In this document: one piece after another, positions 25,434-34,447 of the stretch | Position numbering within the stretch: the first letter of the stretch is position 1 | How the letters are laid out: every line of letters starts with the position of its first letter | Assembly (NCBI RefSeq): GCF_026151655.1 | Contig: NZ_JAMQPN010000006.1 | Location: 124,001 to 188,000, forward strand | Length of the DNA stretch: 64,000 bases | Source: Leptospira soteropolitanensis | Lineage (GTDB): Bacteria; Spirochaetota; Leptospiria; Leptospirales; Leptospiraceae | Direction of reading: 5' to 3' | The notes under the pieces: model-generated | Told to the model about the DNA's origin: nothing | Seen by the model: only the letters and a program-made list of their open reading frames with translations | Database searches by the model: none | Program-made: the position numbers and the translations under genes

Positions 25434-27488
25434 TTATGCTCTTGGTTTTACTTTAGTTACAAAATAAACTTTTACAGGCTCAGCTTTCCCTTTGAGGGTG
25501 AGCTCTTTTGTGTCTTCAAATTCGATATATTGAGTACCACCTGCAGCAAGAAAGGCAGCTTCTGAAACTGCAACCTTTCCTGGGATTCCGTGGCTTTCTA
25601 ATCTTGCGGCAGTGTTCACGGCATCGCCAATTACAGTATAGTCCATACGTTTGACAGACCCAATATTACCGACAATGGCTTCCCCAAAATTGACTCCAAT
25701 CCTTAATCGGAAAGTGCCAGGAGGAACACCTAGGTCTCGATTGATCTCTTCCATTTTTTTCTGCATATCAACTGCACAAGCGATGGCATGATATGCATCT
25801 AGTTCCGTTTGTTTCGGGGCACCCCAAAAAGCCATAATCGCATCACCGATAAACTTATCCAAGGTGGCAGAATAATGAAAAATTAAATCTGATAAAGATT
25901 CAAAAATTGTATTTAAATTTTGTAAAACGACAGCTGGAGGGTTTTTCTCAGCAAATGTTGTAAATCCAACAATATCGGAAAATAAAGTAGCAATGTGTTT
26001 TTCTTCACCACCTAACTTTATATTGTCGGCAACAATGGTTTCCATTACGGCAGGGGAAAAATAACGTGAAAGTCGATCTTTTTCTTCTCTTTGTTTTTCT
26101 ACGAGCCTTCTCGAATCGATCATATTCTTTACAATAGATAATGCCACCGAAATGGAAAAAGCTGCAAATGCATAATCCTTAAGGAATGTATGACTTGGAT
26201 ACCACTCCCATTGCATTTCCACAAATACATCATTCAGAATCAGCAAAACAAAGGCAAAAAAACCGAGAGAGACTGTACCCATCGAAGGAACTTTCCTCCC
26301 AAGAAAAATGACATAAAATAAAGCGACACCAAGTAGGATCGTTACAAAACTCCAGTAGAAGAAAAATTTAGAGAGAAATAATAAGTTCGGAGAAAACAGA
26401 ACCACAAACATGGACAATAGGCCAGCACCATCAATATAGCGGTTAGTGATTTGAATCCAACCTTTTCGAACATGAGCAAACCTAACGATAAAGTTAAAAA
26501 GTAAATGGATAAGTCCAATCCAAGTAAAGTATTCTATTTTTTTAATCCAGAAACCATCTCCAATGATAGAATAAATGATTTGGCTTTGAAACAAAGTATT
26601 AATAGCCATAAACATAGAACCCAACGAAAAATAAATGGTCGCATCGTCCTCATTTCGAAACAAAAATTGCCAATATAAATAAAAACTTCCGAGTAACAAT
26701 GTAAGAACGATCACAAATATCTTTTTAAAATCGTTCCAATACTCTGCACGTTCGGAATATTTTACAGAGGAGATATAAAATTTATCATGAGAAAGTCCCG
26801 GACTCAAAGGATACTTGGCGTACACTCGAACTGCGAGAACATTGGGTTCATCGGTTTTTAGTTGGTCTATCGGAATCTGATAAAACCTAATTTTATCGCT
26901 ATAAAGTGATTTGTCTTCTAACTCAAAACCTTCTTCTGTATCTAAATGGAGACCTGTTCCTCCAATGAATTTTCCATTCCAGTATACTGCATCAGCTTGA
27001 CTGATTTGCCCCAACCGGACGGTTAAATTTCTGGATTTGAACTTAGAGCGAATGTCATCTTCCGTAATTTTAATTTCGGTTCTATACCACCCATAACCGT
27101 GATAAGTTTCTTGGTATTGTCTGAAGTCAGGGAAATAAAACTCTCCGTCTCCATCTCGCACTTTGTCCCAAGCAGTTTGAATTTGAAATCCAGAAATCCA
27201 ACCATTTCTCACAGATTCTTCTAAAACAGGTTGGGCATGGAGAAAACGTAAAGCTTTGGTTTGTCCGTTTTCCTCATCTAAATAAAGATCATCTTCCTGT
27301 TCATCCGAAACCAAGGGCGAATCGCCCGGTTTAAAACTCCATTTATGGACGGATTGCCCAAAAGATGTTTCTGATCTGAGATCTAAAATTTGGTTGGTGA
27401 GAAGGACTTGCGCAGAAATGTTTGAGAGAAATCCCGTAAAAAACAGGAAACTCGACAGGATATAAAAGAGTCTTTTCGAAAAAACCAT
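25434..27488 (-). CDS. Membrane adenylate cyclase with 7TMR-DISM sensor
   Basis: A 684-residue receptor cyclase. The signal peptide is at residues 1-27, an extracytoplasmic beta-rich domain of the 7TMR-DISM type (galactose-binding-like fold, with GWYRTEI and VLAVRVYAKYPL) runs to about 250, seven hydrophobic segments to about 460, then a short coiled coil and a class III cyclase. The cyclase has FSDIVGFTTF (metal Asp), DKFIGDAIMAFWG and IGDAVNTAARLES, so it should be active. I start at 27488, where AGGAT lies eight bases upstream; the open frame extends 99 bases further but would overlap the divergent rRNA methyltransferase gene. The ligand is unknown; DISM domains usually bind carbohydrates. 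Confidence 0.92.
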   Translation of the reverse strand: MVFSKRLFYILSSFLFFTGFLSNISAQVLLTNQILDLRSETSFGQSVHKWSFKPGDSPLVSDEQEDDLYLDEENGQTKALRFLHAQPVLEESVRNGWISGFQIQTAWDKVRDGDGEFYFPDFRQYQETYHGYGWYRTEIKITEDDIRSKFKSRNLTVRLGQISQADAVYWNGKFIGGTGLHLDTEEGFELEDKSLYSDKIRFYQIPIDQLKTDEPNVLAVRVYAKYPLSPGLSHDKFYISSVKYSERAEYWNDFKKIFVIVLTLLLGSFYLYWQFLFRNEDDATIYFSLGSMFMAINTLFQSQIIYSIIGDGFWIKKIEYFTWIGLIHLLFNFIVRFAHVRKGWIQITNRYIDGAGLLSMFVVLFSPNLLFLSKFFFYWSFVTILLGVALFYVIFLGRKVPSMGTVSLGFFAFVLLILNDVFVEMQWEWYPSHTFLKDYAFAAFSISVALSIVKNMIDSRRLVEKQREEKDRLSRYFSPAVMETIVADNIKLGGEEKHIATLFSDIVGFTTFAEKNPPAVVLQNLNTIFESLSDLIFHYSATLDKFIGDAIMAFWGAPKQTELDAYHAIACAVDMQKKMEEINRDLGVPPGTFRLRIGVNFGEAIVGNIGSVKRMDYTVIGDAVNTAARLESHGIPGKVAVSEAAFLAAGGTQYIEFEDTKELTLKGKAEPVKVYFVTKVKPRA

Positions 27489-27534
27489 GTCGGAAATCCT
27501 ATAAAAATCAAAAGGAACTGGCAAGTAGAAAACA

Positions 27535-28854
27535 TTGGACAAAGTCGTTGTTGAAAGTTTAGATTCGGATTTTTCTGGAATTGTCACAGCACCTAACGGA
27601 AAAAAGGTGAATGTTTTTTTCGCTTATCCTGGAGATGAACTCCTTGTAGAATATGTCAAACGTCGACCAAGACAAAGATCGTTACGTATTCAAGAAACCA
27701 TTCGTAACCATGATTGGAAATTGGTAAAATGCAACGTATTTGGTGAATGTGGTGGATGCACCGGACAACATATAAATTATAAAGAACAATTAGAGATCAA
27801 ATTTTCACCCATCATAAATACATTCCAAAAAGACTTAGGAATCTCCATTCAACCACTTCCATCAGAAAAGATTTATGAATACAGATCCCGTATGGATTTT
27901 TCTGTATTCCCTGGTCCGACCATAGGACAAAGACAACGTGGTAATTTTAGAAAGGTCGTACCGATCTCAACTTGTTCTATCCAATCTAATTGGGCAAACC
28001 AAGCATTAAAAGACGTACAAAATGTACTAAACCAAATGCCTGAAGTAATATGGGACAGAAAATCAGAAGAAGGTGGTCTCAAATACCTTACCATTCGTAA
28101 GGCACAGAATACTGAGGATGGAATTTTAATTTTTACATTTACGGATGGATATGAATCACATCCTTTGATGGATCAGTTCCGAAATTTATGTTTGGAATCC
28201 TTAACACAAGAATCGTTACTTTTCTGTTATAATAGGCCAAAATCGGAAGTCTCTGCTTTTGGGAGACCCGAAATTTTAAGAGGGAAATCCACATTCGAAG
28301 AACTGGTTCTAGGAAAAACTTTCCAGGTTCCTTTTGATTCTTTTTTCCAACCAAACCCAAACGGTTTTTTACCTATCCTTTCCTTTATCAAAGAAAGGTT
28401 ATCTAAAACGAGTGAAAATCTAATCGATTTGTTTTGTGGTAATGGCTTCTTTTCTTTGTTATACGGCGATTCATTTTCAAATGTGGATGGCTACGAACTT
28501 ACAGAATCCTCGATAGAGATAGCATCGAAAACTTTTCAAGAAAACCATCCAAACAAATCTTTTTCCTTTCAAATTGCCAATTTATTTATGTCGACAAAAC
28601 TTCTTAAGGCAAAGGAAAATTCGACTCTCATTTTAGATCCACCAAGGGCTGGGGCAGGAAAATTAGTAAACCAATGGATCAGAGACTTTGGACCTGAGTA
28701 TGTTTTCTATGTCTCTTGTAATCCTTATTCACAAAAAGAAGATGTATCTATTTTTATTTCTCAGTATGATTTTGTAGATGGGATTCTCATCGATCCCTAT
28801 CCGCATACTCCCCATACCGAATCAGTTCTTTTCTTTCGAAGAAAGTCCCTATAA
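27535..28854 (+). CDS. 23S rRNA (uracil-C5)-methyltransferase, RlmD/RumA family
   Basis: A SAM-dependent rRNA or tRNA m5U methyltransferase of 439 residues. A TRAM-like beta-barrel (VVVESLDSDFSGIV, PGDELLVEYV) occupies residues 1-60. Iron-sulfur ligands follow in NVFGECGGCTGQH near residue 70 with a preceding Cys. SAM binding is at LIDLFCGNGFFSLLYG, LILDPPRAGAG holds the conserved catalytic region, and the nucleophile Cys is in YVSCNPYS. The only start after an in-frame stop at 27526 is TTG at 27535, and no ribosome binding site is close, so the start is less certain than the gene. RlmD versus RlmC or TrmA cannot be separated here. Confidence 0.9.
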   Translation: MDKVVVESLDSDFSGIVTAPNGKKVNVFFAYPGDELLVEYVKRRPRQRSLRIQETIRNHDWKLVKCNVFGECGGCTGQHINYKEQLEIKFSPIINTFQKDLGISIQPLPSEKIYEYRSRMDFSVFPGPTIGQRQRGNFRKVVPISTCSIQSNWANQALKDVQNVLNQMPEVIWDRKSEEGGLKYLTIRKAQNTEDGILIFTFTDGYESHPLMDQFRNLCLESLTQESLLFCYNRPKSEVSAFGRPEILRGKSTFEELVLGKTFQVPFDSFFQPNPNGFLPILSFIKERLSKTSENLIDLFCGNGFFSLLYGDSFSNVDGYELTESSIEIASKTFQENHPNKSFSFQIANLFMSTKLLKAKENSTLILDPPRAGAGKLVNQWIRDFGPEYVFYVSCNPYSQKEDVSIFISQYDFVDGILIDPYPHTPHTESVLFFRRKSL

Positions 28855-28903
28855 ATCCCTTCACCAATTTCGTTTTTTTTCCGAAAATGGAAGGGAGGGT
28901 ACT

Positions 28904-30031
28904 ATGAAGATTCAAAAATCGATTTTATTCATTAGTCTTGTCATTTTAGGACAAATCGGTTGTGCGAGTGTGATGGTGACCAACTGGGCTCCCGAAGAAT
29001 CCAATTTCAAATCAAAACCGGTTCGGGTATTTCTTGGATACGCCACTGAAGAAGAAACTTTTAAGTCTTCGGGAGAAATCATCGTTCGAGATGCCAATGA
29101 CCTCACGATCAAAAGAGCCTACGATTTTCTTTCCTTAAATCCTACAGCTCTTAAGGCTCCAATCTCCATTCATAGCAATTCACAATTTTTGGAGTATAAG
29201 GGAGTCAGTTACAGAGGATCGGTTCTTCTGAAACCCATCGAAGGAAAAGTTTATATCATCAATTTAGTACCAATTGAAGAATATCTTTTGTCAGTTGTTC
29301 CTTCAGAAGTTAGTGCCTCTTGGCCCAAAGAAGCGCTAAAAGCGCAAGCTATTTGTGCAAGAACCTATGTGGTGAGAGAAATGTTAAACCGCAAAAAACA
29401 AGAGTTTGATGTTGATACATCAACAAACACACAAGTTTATAAAGGTAAAAACAAAGAACATAGAAATACGACAGAGGCAGTATTTGAAACAGAAGGTCTT
29501 ATCCTGATTCATAAAGGACAACCCATCCAAAGTTTTTTCCATTCGAATGCCGGTGGATATACCGAAGATCCCATAAATGTTTGGGGTAGCCCAGTAGAAT
29601 ATCTAAAACCAGTTCCATCCGAATATGATAAAGATGGAGAGCAGTATTCTTGGGAAGAAAAATGGAAACCTGATTTCGTAAATACAAACTTACAATACTT
29701 AGGTGTAGGAGAGATCCAAGATATTATAGTTTCTAGTAGATTTCCTTCCTCAAGGGTAAACGAAATGGAGATCATTGGAACATCTGGATCCAAAAAAATC
29801 AAAGCTACTGAGTTTCGAAAAAAACTAGGTGCAACCAAATTAAAATCCACAAGATTTGGAATTCGTAAGGAAGAATCGGGAGACTATTTTATAAAGGGCC
29901 TTGGTTCTGGACACGGCGTGGGAATGTCTCAATGGGGCAGTTTTGCAATGGCAAAAAGTCAATTCAACCATAGGGAAATCTTACAACATTATTTCAAAGG
30001 AATTGAATTTGCCCGAATCGTTGCCAGATAG
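28904..30031 (+). CDS. SpoIID/LytB-domain lipoprotein
   Basis: A 375-residue exported protein. The ATG at 28904 is preceded by AGGGAGGG and starts a signal peptide ending in a spirochete-type lipobox (ILGQIGC), so the product is probably a lipoprotein. The SpoIID domain shows IEEYLLSVVPSEVSASWPKEALKAQAICARTY and later SFFHSNAGGYTE and LGSGHGVGMSQWG, which contain the residues of the SpoIID lytic transglycosylase or amidase-enhancer family. It presumably acts on peptidoglycan in the periplasm. The apparent longer frame from 28778 overlaps the upstream gene and lacks a signal peptide. Confidence 0.9.
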   Translation: MKIQKSILFISLVILGQIGCASVMVTNWAPEESNFKSKPVRVFLGYATEEETFKSSGEIIVRDANDLTIKRAYDFLSLNPTALKAPISIHSNSQFLEYKGVSYRGSVLLKPIEGKVYIINLVPIEEYLLSVVPSEVSASWPKEALKAQAICARTYVVREMLNRKKQEFDVDTSTNTQVYKGKNKEHRNTTEAVFETEGLILIHKGQPIQSFFHSNAGGYTEDPINVWGSPVEYLKPVPSEYDKDGEQYSWEEKWKPDFVNTNLQYLGVGEIQDIIVSSRFPSSRVNEMEIIGTSGSKKIKATEFRKKLGATKLKSTRFGIRKEESGDYFIKGLGSGHGVGMSQWGSFAMAKSQFNHREILQHYFKGIEFARIVAR

Positions 30032-30093
30032 TTGGGAGTTTTAGGTTTCCTTAGTCTCATCGTTTTAGATTCTGACTTAAGGTCCCTATCCGA

Positions 30094-30936
30094 ATGGCAA
30101 CTGTAGAAGAATACCTTTCCCAAATCAAAGACCTGACGATTGTTCCGCCAGTCTTACTTTCCGTACTTTCCCTAGATGATGACAATGAACTCTCTTTTGG
30201 CGAGTTAGAAAAGAAAGTCCAATCAGATCAAGTGCTTGTGGCAAGACTTCTCAAACTGGCCAACTCCCCTTTTTTTTCCCGGGGAAATCCGGTGGCCAAT
30301 ATGAAACAAGTCATCACTCGTTTAGGATTTAAAACGGTCCGCAGTATGGTGGCCATGTCAATGACCGACTCCCTTTTTAGCCAAGGGAATTATAAAAAAT
30401 TCCGGGATGAAGTATGGGATCATTCGGTTGCGAAAGGAATCTTCGCACAAATTCTCTGTGAAGAAAAGAAATTTAAAAAAGAAGCGGAACTGGCAATCAC
30501 TTGTGGACTTATGCAGGATCTGGGACGAATTGTACTCAATACCATTGATAGAAAAAAATATGTGGAAGTTCTTACCGAATTTCAAACCTCAGACTCTAGT
30601 TTGATTTCCCTCGAGAAAAAAACCTTCGGTGTAGATTCTTATGAAATGGGAAGCGCTGCCGCTAAACTTTGGAAAATGCCTAATATTATTATTAGCTCTA
30701 TTGAAGATCTTTCTAAACCAGTTTCCGAACAGACTCCGCTCGGACAAATCATTGGATTTGCAGGAGTCATTGCAAAGTTTACGGGACATGGAAAACAAGA
30801 ACCAGGTGCATTAGAAAAATTTGAAGAGTATAAAACAACACTAGGCCTTGAAATAGAGGACCAAAAAACATTTTTAACTGCAAAAGAAGAAAAACTAAAA
30901 ACAAACGAATTATACCAGTTCTGTAGCACTCTTTAA
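30094..30936 (+). CDS. HDOD-domain signalling protein
   Basis: A 280-residue cytosolic protein made almost entirely of one HDOD domain. Diagnostic parts are LTIVPPVLLSVLSL near the N-terminus, LVARLLKLANSPFFS at about residues 48-62, ITRLGFKTVRSMV and ITCGLMQDLGRIVL. HDOD is a catalytically dead relative of HD phosphohydrolases, and the HD doublet is absent. Family members act in motility, c-di-GMP and cAMP signalling networks as scaffolds. The neighbour on the other strand is an adenylate cyclase, converging end to end with a 30-base gap. Confidence 0.9.
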   Translation: MATVEEYLSQIKDLTIVPPVLLSVLSLDDDNELSFGELEKKVQSDQVLVARLLKLANSPFFSRGNPVANMKQVITRLGFKTVRSMVAMSMTDSLFSQGNYKKFRDEVWDHSVAKGIFAQILCEEKKFKKEAELAITCGLMQDLGRIVLNTIDRKKYVEVLTEFQTSDSSLISLEKKTFGVDSYEMGSAAAKLWKMPNIIISSIEDLSKPVSEQTPLGQIIGFAGVIAKFTGHGKQEPGALEKFEEYKTTLGLEIEDQKTFLTAKEEKLKTNELYQFCSTL

Positions 30937-30966
30937 AAAGAATACCACACAAAAAAATAACAATGA

Positions 30967-32199
30967 TTAGATGGGCTTGACACTGAGAATTCGGTGTAAA
31001 CCTTCTTTTCCTTTGATTTTGACAGGTTCCAATTCCTCATATTTGTATTTGTTGGCATATTCCTCTGGGAGAAAATTATAGAGTCCTTCTGATACATAAA
31101 CTTCCATCGGTTTAGCAATTGATTCTAGTCGACTTGCCATATTGACTGTATCACCAACAGCAGTGTAAGAAAGTTTCTGAAACGATCCAACATTCCCTAC
31201 AATTGCTTTTCCTGAAGCGAGGCCGATTCCAATTTGAGGAGTAAAACCGTAAATTTGTTTCCACTTCGGCTGCCAAAGTTCAAAGACTTGCACCATTTCT
31301 ACGGCACAATCCAAAGCATTCTGTCTATGGTCTTCTTGAAAAACAGGAGCACCAAACAAACACATAATGGAATCACCAATGTATTTATCGATCATTCCCC
31401 CATAACCCAAAATCACTTCTGTCATTGCCGTGAAATATTCATTTAAGAATGAAATCACTTGTTCTGGTTTCATTTTTTCAGAAAGTGTTGTATAACCACG
31501 AATATCCGAAAATAAAACTGAAACTTCTTGTTCTTTCCCTTTCTGATCAAGGGAGAGTGTGTTATTCATCAAACTTTCGACAATGATTGGATCAACATAC
31601 ATCCCGAAAACATTTTGCATTTTCTTTTTTTCGGTTTCTAAATTTAATTTTTCTTCGTATTCTTTTTCTAATTCCTTTTTAAATTTTTTCACCATTGAAT
31701 TCAAATCTTGAATTTCTGATTGGTTCATACCATAAAGATCTTGGAATCGTTTCAAACTATCATCCATTTGAATGGAGACTACTTTTTTACGATAAACTTC
31801 TCGGAACAAATTTCTGAATCTATGTTCCAATACATTTTTCTTTAACCTTCGTTTACCGAAGTATTCATTTATCCCTAATTGAAAAGCATGAATAGGTAAT
31901 TGTTTTCCTTCGGCCTTGGTAAATACAACCACAGGAAGTTCTGATGGACCAGCTAAGTCCATAATCATTTCTAAAACAGATTCTGGAGAATCTTCTAATT
32001 CGGGGAATTGGATTTCCGTTATTAACAGATCGTATTGAGCTTTTTTAATTTCTTCGGCTCCGTTTTCAAAAACGGAGCGCCAGGTTAGTTCTATGTAGTC
32101 TCCAAACCACTCACTGAGCAATTGGGAGATAGTATCATACGATTTCTTTTGCGGTTCTAAGACCAGGACACGAACGATTTCTTCTTTTTCTAAATCCAC
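30967..32199 (-). CDS. Adenylate cyclase with degenerate N-terminal receiver domain
   Basis: A 410-residue cytosolic protein. Residues 8-130 have a response-regulator receiver fold, but the phospho-acceptor Asp is Glu62 (LLITEIQFPE), and the acidic pair is reduced to LEP at 14-16; the Thr94 and Lys116 counterparts remain. A coiled coil follows (about 140-205), then a class III cyclase with FSDIRGYTT, DKYIGDSIMCLFG and VGDTVNMASRLES, all active-site residues present. Glu at the acceptor site often mimics phosphorylation, so the receiver may be locked or regulated by something other than phosphate. The GTG start follows AAGGTGA inside the end of the hydrogenase-like operon, five bases after its last gene. 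Confidence 0.92.
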   Translation of the reverse strand: MDLEKEEIVRVLVLEPQKKSYDTISQLLSEWFGDYIELTWRSVFENGAEEIKKAQYDLLITEIQFPELEDSPESVLEMIMDLAGPSELPVVVFTKAEGKQLPIHAFQLGINEYFGKRRLKKNVLEHRFRNLFREVYRKKVVSIQMDDSLKRFQDLYGMNQSEIQDLNSMVKKFKKELEKEYEEKLNLETEKKKMQNVFGMYVDPIIVESLMNNTLSLDQKGKEQEVSVLFSDIRGYTTLSEKMKPEQVISFLNEYFTAMTEVILGYGGMIDKYIGDSIMCLFGAPVFQEDHRQNALDCAVEMVQVFELWQPKWKQIYGFTPQIGIGLASGKAIVGNVGSFQKLSYTAVGDTVNMASRLESIAKPMEVYVSEGLYNFLPEEYANKYKYEELEPVKIKGKEGLHRILSVKPI

Positions 32200-32204
32200 T
32201 CACC

Positions 32205-33020
32205 TTATTTTTCATTCTCCAAAATTTTGAGAAGCGCCTCTTGAAAACGGAAAGAAAATCTTCCCATTAAAAGACGAAAACCTTGTAGAATGACATCAGG
32301 TCTTGGGGGATCTCCTGAAATATAGAGGTCGGGTTCTTTCGGAACAGGACCCATAGGAAACAAACCACCGCTCACTGCCTCAGTCCCGCAAGCGATGAGA
32401 GCTTTTGGTTCTGCCATTACGTCCCAAGCAGTCTGCAAAGGAGCCGACATATTTTTCCCCACAGGACCGGAAAACACGATGGCATCTGCATGTTTGGGAC
32501 TGGCCACACAACGGACCCCTTCCCTTTCCGAGTCAAAAACAGAATTAAAAGAAGCATTCAGTTCCGATTCCACTGTATTGTTCCCAGATGCTGCAACCTC
32601 ACGATAGAGAAAACCTCGCTTTTTGGTTAAGGAATGAAACAACTCTTGGTTTGGTGTTAGGTTGTGAGGAAAATCTTTTTTTTGCATACGTCCAGAAATA
32701 TAAGTTACTTTTAATTCCTCACGATGCAAAGCGAATGTATAAATAAAACCTGAATCACGAAGTTTACCATCCGAACATTCAGTACATAGCCCACATTGTA
32801 AACATTTACCATAATCAAATTGGATTTCAGAATCTGAAATAATTCGAATGGCACCGGTAGGGCAAACTTCCGCAGATAGATTTAAAGAATGAGCACCTTC
32901 TAACATTTTGGCTGTTGGAACAGGAATCCCGCGGCTCGTGGGATGAACAGGAGAAGCCTTGTCAAAATTTAAAACATTCTTAGGGAAAAAAAAACTTTTT
33001 AATTCATATAGAAAATTCAT
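32205..33020 (-). CDS. Hydrogenase-like small subunit (HyfI/NuoB-related) lacking proximal cluster ligands
   Basis: A 271-residue fusion of a ferredoxin domain and a NuoB/HycG-type domain. The ferredoxin half keeps one [4Fe-4S] site: Cys73, Cys76 and Cys79 (CLQCGLCTEC) plus Cys53 before Pro. The NuoB-like half is recognisable by VRCVASPKHADAIVFSGPVGKNM and GDPPRPDVILQGF, but the four Cys that normally bind the proximal cluster are gone: the first CxxC region reads SGNNTVESE, the next site falls in ACGTEAVSGG, and the GCPPSP Cys is Asp237. The start overlaps the large-subunit stop as ATGA. It probably forms a structural or altered redox arm with the gene upstream. Confidence 0.85.
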   Translation of the reverse strand: MNFLYELKSFFFPKNVLNFDKASPVHPTSRGIPVPTAKMLEGAHSLNLSAEVCPTGAIRIISDSEIQFDYGKCLQCGLCTECSDGKLRDSGFIYTFALHREELKVTYISGRMQKKDFPHNLTPNQELFHSLTKKRGFLYREVAASGNNTVESELNASFNSVFDSEREGVRCVASPKHADAIVFSGPVGKNMSAPLQTAWDVMAEPKALIACGTEAVSGGLFPMGPVPKEPDLYISGDPPRPDVILQGFRLLMGRFSFRFQEALLKILENEK

Positions 33021-34447
33021 AAATCAAAACCAACATAACTAAGATTAAACGACTTATTGTTCAAAGGAAAATCTCCAACTTGCTCACCACGAACTGCTAA
33101 CTCTAAAGCATGCCAATTCAAAACAGAAGGATCTCGAATATAAGAATTTTTTATAAGACCTTCATGATCAAAATCTAAAGATACTAAAAGTGGGCCTCTC
33201 CAAGCTTCTACAGCAGCAGTATAAATTCCTGGTTTAGGTTTCCATTTACTTTCTATTTGAGTTCCGTAGCTTATTTCTTTATCCGACCATAAAGAATCCC
33301 AATTGATTTCTTCCAAATGAGATTCCATCCATTTTAGCGACTGTTCAATCTCAGCATAACGAATGTACATGCGAGCCCAAACATCTCCATTATAGTGATG
33401 GTGTTCTTCTTGTAGTGGTAAAAGATTCCAACTAGGATAATCGGGATGGTTTATTCTCAAATCTTCACTCACTCCGGCCATACGTGCGACCATCCCGAGA
33501 AATCCATTTTTCTCGACATCTAGTTCTGAGATAAATCCACAACCCTGCATTCTTTCTTTTAAAGTTGAAACAGATAGAGCTCTTAAAATCTGCGGTCGAA
33601 CCCTCTTAAAATAAACTTTTTTTAAATTGAAAAAAGCATCTTTTGCCTGTTTTGCGGAAATCCGTTTATTCACTCGAACACGACCAGGTCGGACAGCACC
33701 TTTCCCAAAACGATTCCCTGTCCATGTTTCCATAAGACCCAATGCAGCTCCCCGATCCGTAACACAAACTCCATAAAGTGGGTAATAACCGATATCTTCT
33801 GAAATTCCACCTAAATCTCCGATGTGAACGGCAATACGTTCCAATTCGATTAAAAAAGATCGAAACAAAGACGTATTCTTTGAAACCTCAATTCCGTACA
33901 TTTCTTCATAGATTTTACTAAAGGCTACCGCATAACCAACGCTCGTATCACCAGATATAGTTTCGGAGAAAGGTATAACTGCAGATACAGATTTTCCTTT
34001 AATTTTTTCACGAATCTCCCTGGATTGAAATCCCAAGCGAATGGTTAGATGACGGATATCCTCTCCCTCTACAATAAAACGGAAATGACCCGGTTCGATG
34101 ATTCCTGCATGAATGGGACCCACCGCATGAGAATAAGTTCCGGCGTGAAAAGGAACATGTAACCCATGATACGACAAATCCCTGACTATCCCCGTTTTTT
34201 GATGTAAAGAAAGGTTTTTACCTCGGTTATCAGATAAATAATCTTCTTCTTTTAATTCAGAATAATCTTCCACACCCATGTCCTGTCCAAAGGCATGACG
34301 TACAAGCCATACAGGATACTTAGGATCTAAAAGAAAATCGATATTACTTTTTTTAGATACAACTTCTTCCCGAATCATTTTTTGATCACGGATCACGTAT
34401 TGGTGATAAACACCATCAAAATTAGTAATGCCTGTTATCTTTTCCAT
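33017..34447 (-). CDS. Hydrogenase-like large subunit (HyfG/HycE/NuoD-related) without Ni-Fe ligands
   Basis: A 476-residue homologue of group 4 NiFe-hydrogenase large subunits and of complex I NuoD. The family signature GPIHAGIIEPGHFRF is at residues 110-124 and the helix LIELERIAVHIGDLGGI near 210. Both Cys-x-x-Cys pairs that hold Ni and Fe are replaced: the N-terminal one by PFSETISGDTS (159-169) and the C-terminal DPCxxC by DPSVLNW (439-445). There is no NuoC-like N-terminal domain of normal size. This is the pattern of energy-converting hydrogenase-related (Ehr) complexes, so hydrogen turnover is not expected. Confidence 0.87.
   Translation of the reverse strand: MEKITGITNFDGVYHQYVIRDQKMIREEVVSKKSNIDFLLDPKYPVWLVRHAFGQDMGVEDYSELKEEDYLSDNRGKNLSLHQKTGIVRDLSYHGLHVPFHAGTYSHAVGPIHAGIIEPGHFRFIVEGEDIRHLTIRLGFQSREIREKIKGKSVSAVIPFSETISGDTSVGYAVAFSKIYEEMYGIEVSKNTSLFRSFLIELERIAVHIGDLGGISEDIGYYPLYGVCVTDRGAALGLMETWTGNRFGKGAVRPGRVRVNKRISAKQAKDAFFNLKKVYFKRVRPQILRALSVSTLKERMQGCGFISELDVEKNGFLGMVARMAGVSEDLRINHPDYPSWNLLPLQEEHHHYNGDVWARMYIRYAEIEQSLKWMESHLEEINWDSLWSDKEISYGTQIESKWKPKPGIYTAAVEAWRGPLLVSLDFDHEGLIKNSYIRDPSVLNWHALELAVRGEQVGDFPLNNKSFNLSYVGFDL

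Noticed and set aside
27489..27587. 33-residue extension of the 7TM cyclase
   Set aside because: Would overlap the divergent methyltransferase gene; the shorter start has a signal peptide and AGGAT at proper spacing.
28778..28903. Longer start for the SpoIID-like lipoprotein
   Set aside because: Overlaps the upstream gene; the ATG at 28904 has AGGGAGGG and begins the signal peptide.
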